From Hirsutella rhossiliensis (lineage: Eukaryota; Ascomycota; Sordariomycetes; Hypocreales; Ophiocordycipitaceae): a stretch of DNA of 64,000 nt. The stretch is taken from NCBI RefSeq assembly GCF_020360975.1, contig NW_025408672.1, positions 186,001 through 250,000 of the forward strand. Direction: 5' to 3'. This document shows positions 10,695 to 23,800 of this stretch, piece by piece (the first letter of the stretch is position 1; the number at the start of each line of letters is the position of its first letter). The notes under the pieces were generated by a model, which was given only the letters and a program-made list of their open reading frames with translations, did no database searches and was not told the origin of the DNA. The translations under genes and the position numbers were made by a program.

Positions 10695-11763
10695 TTAGCT
10701 AACTTTTCGAAACTAAGCCTAAAACATAGAAAAAGTATACGCTTAGAACCGTTACGAATAGCGTATTACGCCCCCTTAAGTATAGCCTCGTATAGCTATT
10801 AGCGGGTGCGTAGTATACTACTAAAGATTATAAATTAAGCGAGGTTCTCCCTTATATAGGTAGAAAACTCTTCCCCGCCCTTACTAACTAAGGGTATACG
10901 CCCCCCCCGCTAATAGGACTAAGCCTAGACCCGACTTAGGACCCCGGCCTAGATATAAGGAGGGCCCTTTTAACCTTAACCCCCTTAACTTAAGGGTCGA
11001 AATAAGTACCTTAGAGGCTAGGGCCCGCTTAAAAGAAGCTCTAGAAAGCTAACGCCTTTTAAGGACCCTAGAAGAAAGGCCTAGGACCTAAGACTAGGAC
11101 CTAGAGGATATTAAGATAGAAGATAATACCTAGCCTATACTAAAGACTAGCCTCTTTAGGCCTAGCCTAGCCCTACCTTAAGCTAGCTACTTCTAGCTTA
11201 ACTAGCCCTTAAAGTAAGTAAAGGGGTAAAAAAGAGCTACGCTTAGTAGCCCTATTAGCCCTATACCTATTCGACCTACGATCTAACGCTTATAGTAGAC
11301 CTAGCCCCGGCCTTAGTACCCCTTCCCTAAGGACTAGGCCTAGGGCTTCCTTTAGCAAGCCCTCTAGGCCCTTAAGGAAGCCTAAAAAATCAAACCCTTT
11401 TATAAGACCCTTATAGAAGGACTTAAGAAGGCAGCTATAAGGACCCTAGACCGCTAACAGCCCCCGTAACAGCCCCTATACTAGCCTAAGGCCGCCTAGT
11501 AGCCTAGGGCTACCTAAGGAAACCTTAAAGCAAGCTCGTAGGCTAAGGTTACCGTAAAGAAGGCGCCTAAGGCCCTAGCTAAGGCCCTAGCTAAGGCTCC
11601 GGCGAAAGCCCTAGCTAAAACCCTAGCTAAGGCCCTAGCTAAGAAGAACGTAAAAGAAGACTTTTAACTTATCCTAAAGCTAAAGAAGGAATCGCTAACG
11701 CTAACTATTAACCCTATTACGCTTCGTAACGAGCTTAATAAAGCTATAGGGGAACTAGCTATA
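10695..11763 (+). mobile_element. Tad1-like LINE copy 1, part 1 (5' end and ORF1 N-terminal part)
   Basis: First part of a non-LTR retrotransposon. Similarity to copy 2 (60848 onward) begins at TTAGCTAAC in both copies while the sequence before it differs, so this is probably the true or near-true 5' end. It holds the 5' leader and a Pro/Ala/Lys-rich ORF1 start with a repeat of the hexamer-like unit GCCCTAGCTAAG near 11570-11645. It is cut at CTATA (11759-11763) by gypsy A and resumes at 19599. A few CA remain; one at about 11390 corresponds to CG in copy 2. Confidence 0.85.
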
Positions 11764-12233
11764 TATAACGACTAGTATTATTCCTAAGGGATAAACCTAT
11801 CGAGGGGTTTATATTAGTAGATATAATAAGGCGTGGTCTAAGCAATAATAAGTATATTACGTTAGTAATAAGTCGGAGGTCGTAGACCGTAGACTATAAC
11901 TAGGTAATTAAAATTAGAGATAGAATCGTAATAAAGATCTATATTAAAAGCTAGAGAGCTATCTATTTAAAGGAGTAAAAGTAGGTAGCTATATATACCT
12001 ATAGAGACTATCCTTAGATTACGGTCCTAGCCGTAATCCCCTTCGTAGCTTACTATAGCTTACTCGTAAGCTATACTCTTAAATAGTAATCTATCTATAT
12101 AAGGCTTACTTAGCTTATATACGCTCTAGGTAAGCTAAGCCTAAGTAACTTCTCGTCCTAACTATTATTCCGAGCCGCCTTATTATATAAACGTAGCCGG
12201 CTCTCCTACGGCCCGCTAACCGTAGTCATAATA
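11764..12233 (-). repeat. gypsy A 3' LTR (470 bp)
   Basis: Same length and near-identical to 19129-19598; the differences seen are C/T or G/A changes as expected from RIP. Confidence 0.95.
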
Positions 12234-12502
12234 CGATATCTCTCTTCCTTTTAGTCTTATCTATAAGACCTATTGCTACCTTAGCCGCCGTATATAAATA
12301 TACCCTTATCGCGCGTATATATATTCCCCGTTTTCGTCCTTTCTATCCCTTAGGATATACTGCTAATAGTATATCTAGTTACGTATTAAAGGATCGTTCT
12401 CGTAAGACCCTTAAGCGTATTCGTTTAGCTAAGTCTATTAATTATCTTAGTTTCGACGTTATACTATATTCTTTCTATTCGTCGCGCGGCTTCCACTATA
12501 AA

Positions 12503-13042
12503 ATGCTAGAGAAATCTTCTAAGTATACCGAATATATACGGCGGGGTCGTTCCTACGATACGTCGGGCGTAGCGATTAGCTCTCGTAGGTAACTTCGTTA
12601 TCCTACTTATTATTTATAGCTAACGTGTTTCCTAGTATCCCGAATAAATCTAGAGTCCGATCGATTAGATAAAGAAGAAGAAATTGCTAAGGAGCGAATA
12701 TTAAAAGCTTAAGCTAACCTAAACGAAGCCTTAGCTCGTTTAGCGCGGCTTCGCCGTTAAAAGCGCTAGCTAAAGATAAAGGGTACCGAGATAGTCCGTC
12801 GGGGCCTTTATTCCTTAGATAACCTTAATAAGGCTAAGCGCTAAGAATCTAAAGCGGTGGTCGATATTTAGTCTATAGGTAGATTTAATATAATTAATTA
12901 GAATGCTATTAGTTCGTTAGGCGATTTTACGATGCCTAGGGTAGATTTTACTAGTAGAACTATCGAAGTAGAGAACTATAGTAGGTTAAGTGCTTAAGTA
13001 GTTCCTAGGTATTTTCCTTTAGTCCGTATCCCTTTTACTTAA
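12503..13042 (+). pseudogene. Antisense ORF between integrase and 3' LTR of gypsy A
   Basis: A plus-strand frame opposite to gypsy A, from an ATG at 12503 to TAA TAA near 13040. It starts MLEKSSK and then has a Cys-type motif whose two outer cysteines are now Tyr (original pattern C-x2-C-x6-C, residues about 8-18), followed by a coiled-coil-like stretch (DKEEEIAKERILKA, ARLARLRR) and the string EIVRRGLYSL. I recognise this as similar to hypothetical proteins commonly predicted beside ascomycete gypsy elements, with a KCxEC-RRGRxCD start and a Leu/Arg-rich helix. Function unknown. The frame may extend upstream of 12503. About ten in-frame stops are all TAA or TAG. Confidence 0.6.
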
Positions 13043-13199
13043 TAAAGTATTCTTATTACTAACCTTATTTTCTTATATTTAGTATTTATTCTACTTTATA
13101 TTCTTAATCGTCGTTAACTTTAATTTTTTCTTATAGTTTAGCGTTTTATAGCGCTAGTTCTAATAATAAGATATAAAATATCGGGTATATCTATATTAT

Positions 13200-16100
13200 T
13201 ATTAATAGCGAAAGTTTATAGTTAACTTTTAAAATAGTTTTTTTAACCTTAAACGGTCTAAGTTTTTTAAAATCTAATTTATTGCTTAGTTGTTTTATTT
13301 TAATATTTCGTCGTATAAGGTAGACTATATCTCCCTCTTAAAAGATTAGCCCCTATAATCTTTTCCGATTATAGTAAGTAGATATTCGTTCCTTAACGAA
13401 TTAAAGTTCTTATTATATTTCTTTATATAATTTTTATAGCTAATCTACTTATAGTATCGCTCGTTCCGCTTATAGTCCTTATTAAGTAACCTTAAATACT
13501 TCTAGGTTATATCCGTAATTAGCGTATACTAGTAAGAGCTTAGTTATTTCCGTAACTAAGCTATTATAAGCTAGTTACGCTATTAGTAGCTATTTAACTT
13601 AATCGTTTTATTCGTAGCTAATATAGTATCGTAAATATTATTTAAGCGTTTAGTTAAGTCGTTCTATTTATCTATCTATTTATAGGTAATAAGCTATACT
13701 AAGCTTATATTTCGTCCTTAATTATACTATAAGAGCTTACTAAAACTTAGCTATAAATATACTTCCTTTATTAGAGATAATCTTATTTAGTAGTCCGTAA
13801 TTACTAATAATTATTTATAGGAATATATATACTAGCTCTTCTATATTACTTACTTCTTTATATAGTAAAAAAATACCTATACTTTATTAGTCTATTAGTA
13901 ATAACGAATATACTATTATACTTAACGTTAGTTATAGGTTCTTTTAATAGTAGTAGCTTTATAATATAGTCGAAAGCTATCGAATCCTATAGTTTCTCTA
14001 GTACTAGTAGCGGTTATAATTCTCTATATAGTTTATATCGTTTAGCTTTACTTCGTGCGTAAAGTTTATATTCTTTAATAACTTATTATACTACTTCCTT
14101 AAGCTATAAGAAGTTATATTATCGTTTAATCCGTTTTATTATTCTTTAGATTCCTTAATATCTATATATTAGATATTTATATATATCTTATATAACTTTA
14201 TCTCGTAATTCTAATAGTATCTAGATTTTATTTTTATATATTAGAACTTCTAAATATCCTAAGTTATATCCGTTTAGTGCTTTATATTCTTTTATCTATT
14301 TTAAGATCTTTTAGTAAGTCGAGTTATTAGGTTATACTTTAAATATTATATTTAGCTATCGTTGCTAGTAGTTCTTATTTTCGTTGATTTCTAGGAGCTA
14401 TCCTTTCGCTATAGGTGCTCCTATATTATAGTTACTTTATCGACTAAGGGTATTAGCTTAACTATTTTCTATTCCTTTCCTATAGATTATTTCGTAGTCG
14501 AATTCTAATAGATATTCGGCCTATTAGATTTATCGTCCGTTTAATTATTACGTTATTATAAAATATAAGATATTCTTATAATCTATATAGACCTTAACTT
14601 TATACTTACTTCTAAAAAGGTAGTATCGAAATTCCTTAAAAGCTTAGATAATTATAAGGAATTCTTTATTATAGATAGGGTAATTAAGTTCTACGCTATA
14701 TAGCTTCTTTAAGTAAAATATAATTAGTTATAGTCTTCCTTTATTATCTTTTTATCCGATTTATACTCCTAGAGTAAAGTCTAATATATCGGTTTTAAGT
14801 TCGATTTATTATTCTAGATTAAAGGTAGTTAAGACTAGTTCTTACGTAATCGTAGTCTTAATATATTTAAAAGCTTCGTTAGCTTTATCGTCCTATATAA
14901 ATCCTTTTTCCTTCTTTATTAAGTTATATAGTAGTGCTATAATCTTTCTAAAATCTTTAATAAATTATTAGTAGTAATTTATAAATCCTAGGAAACTTTA
15001 TACGTCCTTAACGTTCTTTAGCGTTAGCTATTCTTTAACTAAGTTAATCTTATCTTATTATATTTATATCTCTCTTAGTAAGATCGTATATCTAAGGAAG
15101 TCTACTTCCTATATATAGAACTTACTTTTCTTTAGTTTAACTAGTAACTTTATATTCTAAAGTACACGGAGTACCTTATAGACGTATTCCTTATATTCTT
15201 CTAGGGTATCTAAGAAGATTAGGATATTATCTAGGTATACTACTATAAAGATATCTAAGTATTTGCGTAGGATATTATTAATTATTCGTTAGAAGGTAGC
15301 TAGTATATTTATAAGTCTAAATAGTATTACTAAATATTTAAATAGTTTAAATTTCGTTTTAAAGGCTATTATTTATTTACGTCCCTTTTTTATATATATT
15401 AAGTTATAGGCGCCTTTAAGGTTAAGGGCTATAAACTATTTTTTACTATATAGTTAATCTTATAGTTTTAATATAAGCGGTAATAGTATTCGGTCCTTTA
15501 TTATAATATCGTTTAGGCGTCTATAGTTAATAACTAGTTATAGCTTACTATTTTTCTTTAGAATAAATATAACTAAATAGCTTACTTTAGATATTAATAT
15601 TTATATATATCCTTTTCGTAGATTCTCGTTAAGGTAGTCGTATAGCGTTTATAGTTGCTTTTTATTTAGGTTATAGATTTTATAGAACGTCGGCGTTATT
15701 CTATCCTTAAGATAAATTTTATAGTCCTATTAGCTATATTTAAGTAACCCTATCTTAAGTTCTTCTTTAAAGAGTTTATTATATTTTTAGTATTCCTAAG
15801 GGATATTCTTTATTCTATCTTATAGGCTTTATTCTTTCTCTTAAGAGCTAGTTTCTCTTAACTTAAGCTCTTTATTAATTTATTTAAGGTCTTTTCTTAA
15901 AGTAGTAATAACTCTTTAGATCTTTATATTATATCCTTTATTTTATTTATATTAGATACTAAGTTATATAGCCGTATTAGTTAGTATATAGGTCTTATTA
16001 GTCGATTTTATTATATTTACTAGTTCGGTTACTATTTTCGTTTATATCGCTAAAGCCTATAATAATTTACTTAAACGGTTATCCCTTTTATCTTATTTAG

Positions 16101-16700
16101 TAGCTAAATTATTATAAAATTTTACTTTCTCCTAAATCTACTAGTCCTAGAAACTTACGTCCTTATTCTAATATAGCTAGCTAGTTTTCTAGTTAATTAA
16201 TAGGTTGCTCTCTTATAGCTATAGAAGTCCTAATATAAGGTTATATTCTTTAATATCTATAATATCGAAGTTAACTTATTTATTATAGCCCTAGATATTA
16301 ATATTAAGGTAATTAATCTCTATATTAATAATTCCGTTATTATAGTTAAAGGCCTCTCCTTTAATATTCGTAAGTTTATATAGATCTATCTTATATCTCT
16401 ATATAAGTCGGTAACGATTAACGACTCTAAGTAAAACGTAATTGCCTATCGCGCTATAGTCTAAAAGTATATATACGTAATATCCCGCGATTTAGATATC
16501 TAATACTATTTAGTCGCTATAGCTTACCGTTACTATATATAGGGTCCTTAGATCTTATTATATCGTGCTAGTCTATAGCCCTTTTATAGATAGCGTACCT
16601 TGTTTTTTACTTAGTCCTTGTTTGTTTTATTTAGGTATTCTTCTTTGATTTATTATTAATATCGTTTCTTTATATTTTCGTTGCGTAGTATCGTATCGGG
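13200..16700 (-). pseudogene. gypsy A pol (protease, RT, RNase H, integrase), RIP-ruined
   Basis: Read on the minus strand. Protease: the motif Leu-Leu-Asp-x-Ser-Ala near 16461 with Asp at 16459-16461. Reverse transcriptase: about 15900-15000; the active box reads YLDN instead of YLDD, Asn at 15226-15228. RNase H and integrase follow to about 13230, ending in the typical post-integrase stretch (VYLIRRNIK ... KLDFKKL). Stops are only TAA and TAG. Fragment F (46751-48601) repeats the protease-to-RT-start part. Confidence 0.8.
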
Positions 16701-19110
16701 GCTTAAGAGACTAAGTTCTTATAACTAATTAAAGATTTCTTATTTCTTAACGCTATATCGTTTATATTACGCTACTTTATAGTTAATTATATACTATACT
16801 TTATAATTTTATTTGTTTTCGTACTAAAGGTTAAGTTTTCGTTTAGTATCTTTTTATTTTTCGCGTAGTATTTCTATATCGATTTTTCCTTAGTTAAATA
16901 CGGCTTATAGCCTTTATATATATTACTAATAATCTTTTAGTATATCGTTATATCGTTTATACTATACTTATGCTTTTTCGTGTTTATAAACTTTATAGTT
17001 TAAGTATATATATTCGTTATAATCTTCTTTATTATATTTAATTCGTTACGTAAGTCTTTAGAAGATTAATAGTTCGGAGGCCTTAGAGCGAGTAGCGCTA
17101 TACTATTCCTCTATTTTAGCGTGTTTATAGATTTTATATATCTCTAAAAAATATCTCGTTAATAAACCGTAATTATCGCGGTATTTAAGTAGTATACTAT
17201 AATTAGGTTCTAATAATATAACTTAGTTATTTAGGTAGCGTTAATTAATTTTCTAATAGTTTAGTTCTATACTTAAGTAGGGTTTCGAAAGTACTTATCC
17301 CTCGAACCTAACTAGGAAGGCGTTATATTATACCTTTATCTAGAAGTATATTATATAATCTAGGTAGACGTATAATATCTATAAAATATACTTATAGTAC
17401 TTATAAGTAAGTAGTATTTATAGATTATCTTTAAATTCTCCTTATAGTTACTATTCTTATTATAGAGCTATAAAGGTATCGATTACGGCGATAGCTATAG
17501 CGTAGTCTCCTCCGCGTAGTACCGGTTAATATCGAATTAGTATAGCTTATTAGTTTTCCATAAGAATTTAAGGTATTTATTAGGTTTTAATTTTAAGTAT
17601 TTCTTTAAATTCTTCGAAGTATAGAGCGTGTTCTTTAATCGTAGTATTTTCCCTTAGTAATAAGGGTAGTAGTATAAGTTCGTTCTCGTCTTCTATTTCT
17701 CTAGGTATTTCTTATTCTTTAGAGCTTATATCGTCGATACTTCGTTATTCCTCTTTAGGTTATTATCTAAGTTTCGTAAGTATAAGGGCTATATTTATAT
17801 CTTCTTTATTATATTACTTATAGACTACCTATCGTTATTATTGATTTTTATTTCGTATATCTTCCTAGAATTATTTACCGTTTTTCCTAATCTAGTCTTA
17901 AGAGACTCCTTTAGGATAAAGGTATTTTAGTTCTATAAATTTAACTTATTTCTATATTTTAGGATTCCTTTATTATATTATTATAAGGGTTTTCTTTAGT
18001 AGCTTTAAGAACTATCTAGTACTATTCTTATTGCTTAGGTATACTATATATTCGTTATCGTAGTATATAGTTTAACTAAGGAGTTTATACTTTAGTTCCT
18101 ATCTATTAGTAGCGTTTAGGTGTTTCTTACCTTCTAGGGCTAGTGCCTAGTAGGTTTTCTTTTCCTTATAAGGTTATCTATATTCTTTAAAGTAATATCT
18201 AAGTTTCCTATAGTTAAAATACTTTCCTTTACTTTTCTATATTATATCTAAATCTATCCTACCTAGGTTAGTTATATAGGCGTAGGCGATAGGAGTTTCG
18301 CGCTTCTTTTTATAGTTAGCGCGTTAGTTAAAGTTATTCTTATAAGAAGGGTTTTAGTTTCCTCTTCCTTATTTCTTTTCTTAGCGTCGCGCGTACTATC
18401 TATCGTCGATTCGTACTACTATAGTAATATAGTCTAAGAGGTTATTAGGTCGATTTTCCTTATAGAGTTCGTCCTTAACTTCTTCCTTAAGCTTATTATA
18501 GAATCGTAATATAAGAGGTTCGTCGTCCTAATTAAGCTTTAAGGTAACTTAACGGAACTTTATAGTATAATCCGATACTAAGGTCCTTTATTAAAGTTCT
18601 CGAAGTTTCTATTTAGCTTCTTATTCCTTATTAGTTATTCTAAATACCTTTATAATAGCTTCTTTAAATCCTTAGAAACTAGTAAAGACTTCGTCTATCT
18701 TATTATCTCGTTACGCTAGTTAATTATCGAGAAAGTCCCTTATAATAGGTCTAAACTAAGCGAGTACTATTCTAGATAAATAATTTCCTATATAGAGTAC
18801 TTTTTCGACTAGGTCTAAAAGTTTCGTAGGGTAAAACCGGTAGTAGGCCTTAAGTTAGGTAAGAAAGTCTTAAAGCGTACTATAAGTACCGTCGAATAGT
18901 CCTAGCTATTTTAGTTTAACTACTTCTCTAAGGTCCTTAACTTATCCGTTGCCTCCTTTATTCCTAAGTAACTATACCTTATATTAAAGGGCGATAATTT
19001 CGCGTATTATATCCTAAGGCGATATAGTAGCTCTAGAGTTAGTTAATCTAGCTTACTATATAGGTATATTAATAGTTACGATATTACTTAGAGTAACGCG
19101 GTATTATATT
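16700..19110 (-). pseudogene. gypsy A gag and spacer, RIP-ruined
   Basis: Minus-strand gag starting about 19100 next to the 5' LTR and matching plus-strand gypsy C from 8230 onward. The zinc knuckle at about 18181-18221 has Tyr for its metal-binding Cys/His. A charged spacer follows to the protease. Confidence 0.75.
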
Positions 19111-19128
19111 AAATAAGAGCTTTTAACG

Positions 19129-19598
19129 TATAACGACTAGTATTATTCCTAAGGGATAAACCTATCGAGGGGTTTATATTAATAGATATAATAGGGCGTG
19201 GTCTAAGTAATAATAAGTATATTACGTTAGTAATAAGTCGGAGGTTATAGACTATAGACTATAACTAAGTAATTAGAATTAGAGATAGAATCGTAATAAA
19301 GATCTATATTAAAAGCTAGAGAGCTATCTATCTAAAGGAGTAAAAGTAGGTAGCTATATATACCTATAGAGACTGTCCTTAGATTACGGTCCTAGCCGTA
19401 ATCCCCTTCGTAGCTTACTATAGCTTACTCGTAAGCTATACTCCTAAATAGTAATCTATTTATATAAAGCTTACTTAGCTTATATACGCTCTAGGTAAGC
19501 TAAGCCTAAGTAACTTCTCGTCCTAACTATTATTCCGAGCCGCCTTATTATATAAACGTGGCCGGCTCTCCTACGGCCCGCTAACCGTAGTTATAATA
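19129..19598 (-). repeat. gypsy A 5' LTR (470 bp)
   Basis: Partner of 11764-12233. It is the upstream LTR for minus-strand transcription; the gag frame starts just beyond it. Confidence 0.95.
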
Positions 19599-20345
19599 CT
19601 ATATTAGTTCTATCGACCTTAAATAAAAGTAATATAGTTATAATAATAAAGGCCCTATATATAGTAAAAAAGCTTCTAGAGTAACGGGAGAAGTAGTCCC
19701 TATACCTTAAGGAGCTACCTATTAAATCGGCCGACCTTCCTATTAGCTAGACTAAGCTAGTAGCCCGGAGCGTCCCTAACCTCCTAGAAACCCCTATCCT
19801 CGATATCTTCGCTATAAAAGCTAAAACCTTTAGCGGGATCGATATCCTAGGGCAGCTTAGGTAGCTAGGCCCCCTAGGCTTAACGTAGAAGGTAGGATCG
19901 GTCGTCTTTATAGTCCCTTTAAAAGCTATAAGGGCCGAATACCGAAAAAAAGGCCTTTATATAGCAGGGCTATAGATTTAAGTTAAGGTATATAAGGAAT
20001 ATACTATACGCACGTAGTGCTATAGGTGCCTTTCCTTTAGCTATAACCCCCGGACCTGCCGGCAGCCTATTAGGTATGCCTTTTACCTAGAAAAGCACTT
20101 AACTAAGGACTATAACTACCCTAGCTATAAGGCTAGCTAAGGCTACTCTTACTTTAAGGTCTAATACTATAACTATAAGAGAGAGCACCTTATAACTAAT
20201 AAAGTATAATATAAAGTCTATAAGGGAATAACTAATACTTAATAGCCTTAGCCCCCTTATACCTTTAGGGCCCTTAAAGCCCCCTAGGCCCCTTAGGCCT
20301 AACTATAACCCTATTAGTATTATATAGTATAATACTAATAGGTAG
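19599..20345 (+). mobile_element. LINE copy 1, part 2 (ORF1 C-terminal part with zinc knuckles)
   Basis: Continues ORF1 after gypsy A. At 20010-20220 there is a run of CCHC-type knuckles: CYRCLSF with His/Cys positions behind it, then two more Cys-Cys-His groups whose Cys codons are mostly TAT. This is the nucleic-acid-binding end of a Tad1/I-type ORF1. Gypsy B interrupts it after GTAG (20342-20345). Matches copy 2 at about 61926-62668. Confidence 0.85.
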
Positions 20346-20728
20346 TTTAACGGGTAAGATCGTACCCCTATAGATATTAGCCCGTTAAAGGGATAAGACC
20401 CCTAGCGCCCCCCCCCCCCTTTCTTACCTCCTTCGAAGTATACTTAAAGGCTTTATAAAGACCTTAATTATCTAATTAGGCATCTTCCTTAATTATAGTT
20501 AATTTAAATTTTTATTTTTCCCCTTTAAAGTAAAGGCCGCTAGTTACGCGACTCTAGTAGAGATAAAGAGGTATAGAGTAAAGAAATCTCTAAGACTTAT
20601 ATCTATAACCTAAGGCCCTTAGAGCTATATATAAGACCGATAATTAGATAATTACGTAGTTAATTACTCTACTAATCCTTAGCTACGTACTACGCGTGCT
20701 TTAGGTATATACCCTTATCCCTATTAAA
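20346..20728 (+). repeat. gypsy B 5' LTR (383 bp)
   Basis: Paired with 32545-32926. It carries a C-run of about a dozen residues (near 20407-20420) that differs in length from the partner LTR. The outer ends form an inverted TTTAACGGG/CCCGTTAAA pair, the inner ends being partly altered by RIP. Confidence 0.93.
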
Positions 20729-20899
20729 ACTAGTCTCTAGGGCGTAAACTTATTATTCCGTTCTATTTATATAGCAACGAGTAGCTTTACGAAGCTAAGA
20801 ATACCTAGAGGACGACGGTATTATTTAGAAAAAATAAAATCTAGGGATTTAATAATTAAAGTAGTAACTACCTTAATAACTAAAGTTAAGGACTTAATA

Positions 20900-23800
20900 A
20901 GGCGATAGACTTACTAGGAAATAAATAATTAGATAATACCTTCGCTAGTAGTAAAGGAAAAGTAATAAGCTAATACTAAAAAACCCTAAGCTCTTATTAT
21001 CGGCCCTATAACCCCTAATACTAGCGACTTAGTTAAGAAACTATAATCTTAATATAATGCTTTAAAAGATATAAATAACGACGATAGCGTAATCTAGACT
21101 ATTCTAGAACCCTACCGAGACCTCTTACTTATATACGTACTAATAATACTAATATAGGTACTAACGAGGGATACCTTAATAACCTTAACCTTAGCTCTCC
21201 TCTACGCGGTAGCTTATAGAGAACGCTTACTTCCCGCTAATAGATAAGAAGGTAAGTAATAAGATAGTTATAATAAGATATCCTTTAACTCCGAAAACTC
21301 TAACTTTAAATTTCGTAACCTCGTAATCTATAGGTATACTATATCTAGAAACGCTAGCTATTAAGAGGGATTATTTAATCCTACTACTAGCGATATAAAG
21401 AAAATTAAGGTAGATATTAATAAGATTGCTAATAGACTTAGAGATATACTTACTAGAAGCTAAGATAACCTTATAGGAAGACTCTACTAACTACGACTCC
21501 TACCTATTAGTAAATTTAACGGTAAAAATATAACTAAATTCCTTAAGAAGTTTAAACGGGAGATATATATTAACTATATCTATAATAAGGATAAAATAAA
21601 CTAGCTTAAAGTCTATATCTCTTTTATATAAGCCCCTACTATTAAAATTCTTATAAACGGACTTACCTAAAAAGAAGTAAAAAAGAGACTCCTTTAATAC
21701 TACTATATATATAATATTAAATAACTAGAAACTACTAACGACCGCTTAAACTATTATAATACTAAAAAGCCTAAGACTATTATAAAAGTTATAGAATAGC
21801 TTAGTCTCTACTTATACCTATAGCGTAAGGTATAACCTAATAGCTAGGAAGAATCTATAGTTTAGTTATACTTTATCTACTATATAATACTAAAGGAGCT
21901 TATTATTAATATTATAAAGAGAAATAGGAAGATATCTAAAGTTATCTCGAAACTCCTATATAAAAGCCTTATCTATATAATTAATAACTACTTAGCACCT
22001 CGCTAGGATATTAAGCGAAGAGATATAGTATCTAAAGTCTATAATTAGAAGCTTAAGAACCTAAAGAAAGACTAGCTCTTTAGGGAAATTAATAAAGTAA
22101 TAAAGGAAGCCGAATCTAATAAGGGCGAAGAAAAACTTCCTAAAGAGTTAAAGAAAATAAATAAGAAACCTAGATAGCCCGTAAAGGAGATCTTAGACTT
22201 AATAAAAGCCTTTAAAGATATAAAGATTAACCTTACTCGCTAGTAAGAGTAGATATTTAACTAGCTTAATAGGGAATAAAAACGTATTAATAGTAAAAGC
22301 TATTCTTTAAGTTATAGATAAGGAGGTAGCGTAAATACTATCGGATTTTACTACCTATCTAATTAATATACGTAGTTTTAGGTTAATACTTTTAACTAGC
22401 CTAAGAGATACTTCTATTATAGTAAAGAAGGATACTACCCTAATAAGTATAAGGTATACTCTTAGGACTACGAGATCGGATTTATAATATATAAAGTAGT
22501 AAATAGGACTCTTTACTTTAAAAGAAAAGATAATAAAAGCGTAATTCCCCTAGTACTTATTAATAGGTTTTCTTAAATAAGTATATATATTTAAAGGCTT
22601 ATCGTATACTAGGTAGATATATAGCTAGACTCCTTTATATTACTACTTATAAAATAGGTTAAAGCTATAGTTATACTATCTTACTTAAATTAAGCTATTA
22701 ATAAAAGAGAATCCGGTTTCTTAGACTAGTTCTAGAGATATAGAAGCCTATATAAGTAGAAGCTAAGGAATCTAGAAGTAAGTAATATAAGAAAAGAAGT
22801 AGGAAGGATATCGGTTATTATAATTATAGATAATATATAATAAAGCGATATATATAATTAGATAATCTATATAACTACGATAGGGATTAATACCTATAAG
22901 GGGAAAAGATAAAGAGTTAAAGAGGACGTAGAGGAAATCGAGATAACGAGAATAGTAAAAACTAGCCTAAAGATTATCCCTATATACTATAGATATAAAG
23001 TAGATCTAGATAAGAAGTTCGATAGACTTATAGATAAAATCGTTAGAGAAATTATATATAAAAGAATCCCGATCCCTTTAAATTACTTAATTAACTTTAT
23101 TCCTTAACTAAGCGAGAGACTTAGTATAAGATATATAGATATAGCCTAAGGTATAGAAAACACTAAATTCTAAACCCTAGAGAAAGTAAAGAGCAATATA
23201 AGACCCTATAGAGCTATAATAACGGTTATAAAAGTAGCTAAAGATAATATAAAGAGTAGTTTACTCCTCCTTAAATATCTATAAAGAAAACTCACGGTAG
23301 CTTTAGTATAAGTCGAAGAATAGAATAAAGAATGCTAGGTCGAACTAATTAAGCTTACTTACCCTACTTATAAAGAATCGGATTATAAGTACCTTAAAGT
23401 CTAATAAGTACTAAAGGAAGTTAGGTTTATAACTAATATAATTAGCGTAACGTAACTAGCCTAAGGACTATCTAATTAATAAACTCTAGAGGTAATAAGA
23501 CTAAAGAAAGATAAATTTATTATATAGGAAGTAGTACTCTTAATAAGATACTAGGAGATAACTCTAGAAGACCTTATAGCGATTCCTATAATACGTATAA
23601 ATATAGTCCTTATACCTTTCCGCTCGCTTAAGTATATATAAGACCTACCCTATATTTAAGTATAGCTTAGTAGCTAGAAAGCTAAAGTTATAAGCGCCTT
23701 AATCGATACTAGGTCTAAAGGAAACCTTATTACTAAAAGATATATAAACGTATACGGGCTTAAAATCCTACCGATAAGAGCATTAATAATAGCGTATACT

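Larger units (their letters stand above)
11764..19598 (-). mobile_element. Ty3/gypsy element A, complete structure, RIP-mutated
   Basis: Element of 7835 bp with two 470-bp LTRs (11764-12233 and 19129-19598) and 5-bp target duplication CTATA (11759-11763 and 19599-19603). LINE copy 2 has the empty site with a single CTATA at the same place. Coding order on the minus strand is gag, protease, reverse transcriptase, RNase H, integrase. A purine-rich tract next to 12234 precedes the 3' LTR. TG...CA ends are now TA...TA. CA/TG are nearly absent: one CA and no TG in 12001-12240. Confidence 0.95.

Noticed and set aside
20407..20420. C-run in the gypsy B LTR as a telomere-like or regulatory motif
   Set aside because: It is an isolated homopolymer also present, with different length, in the other LTR; no repeat unit is visible.
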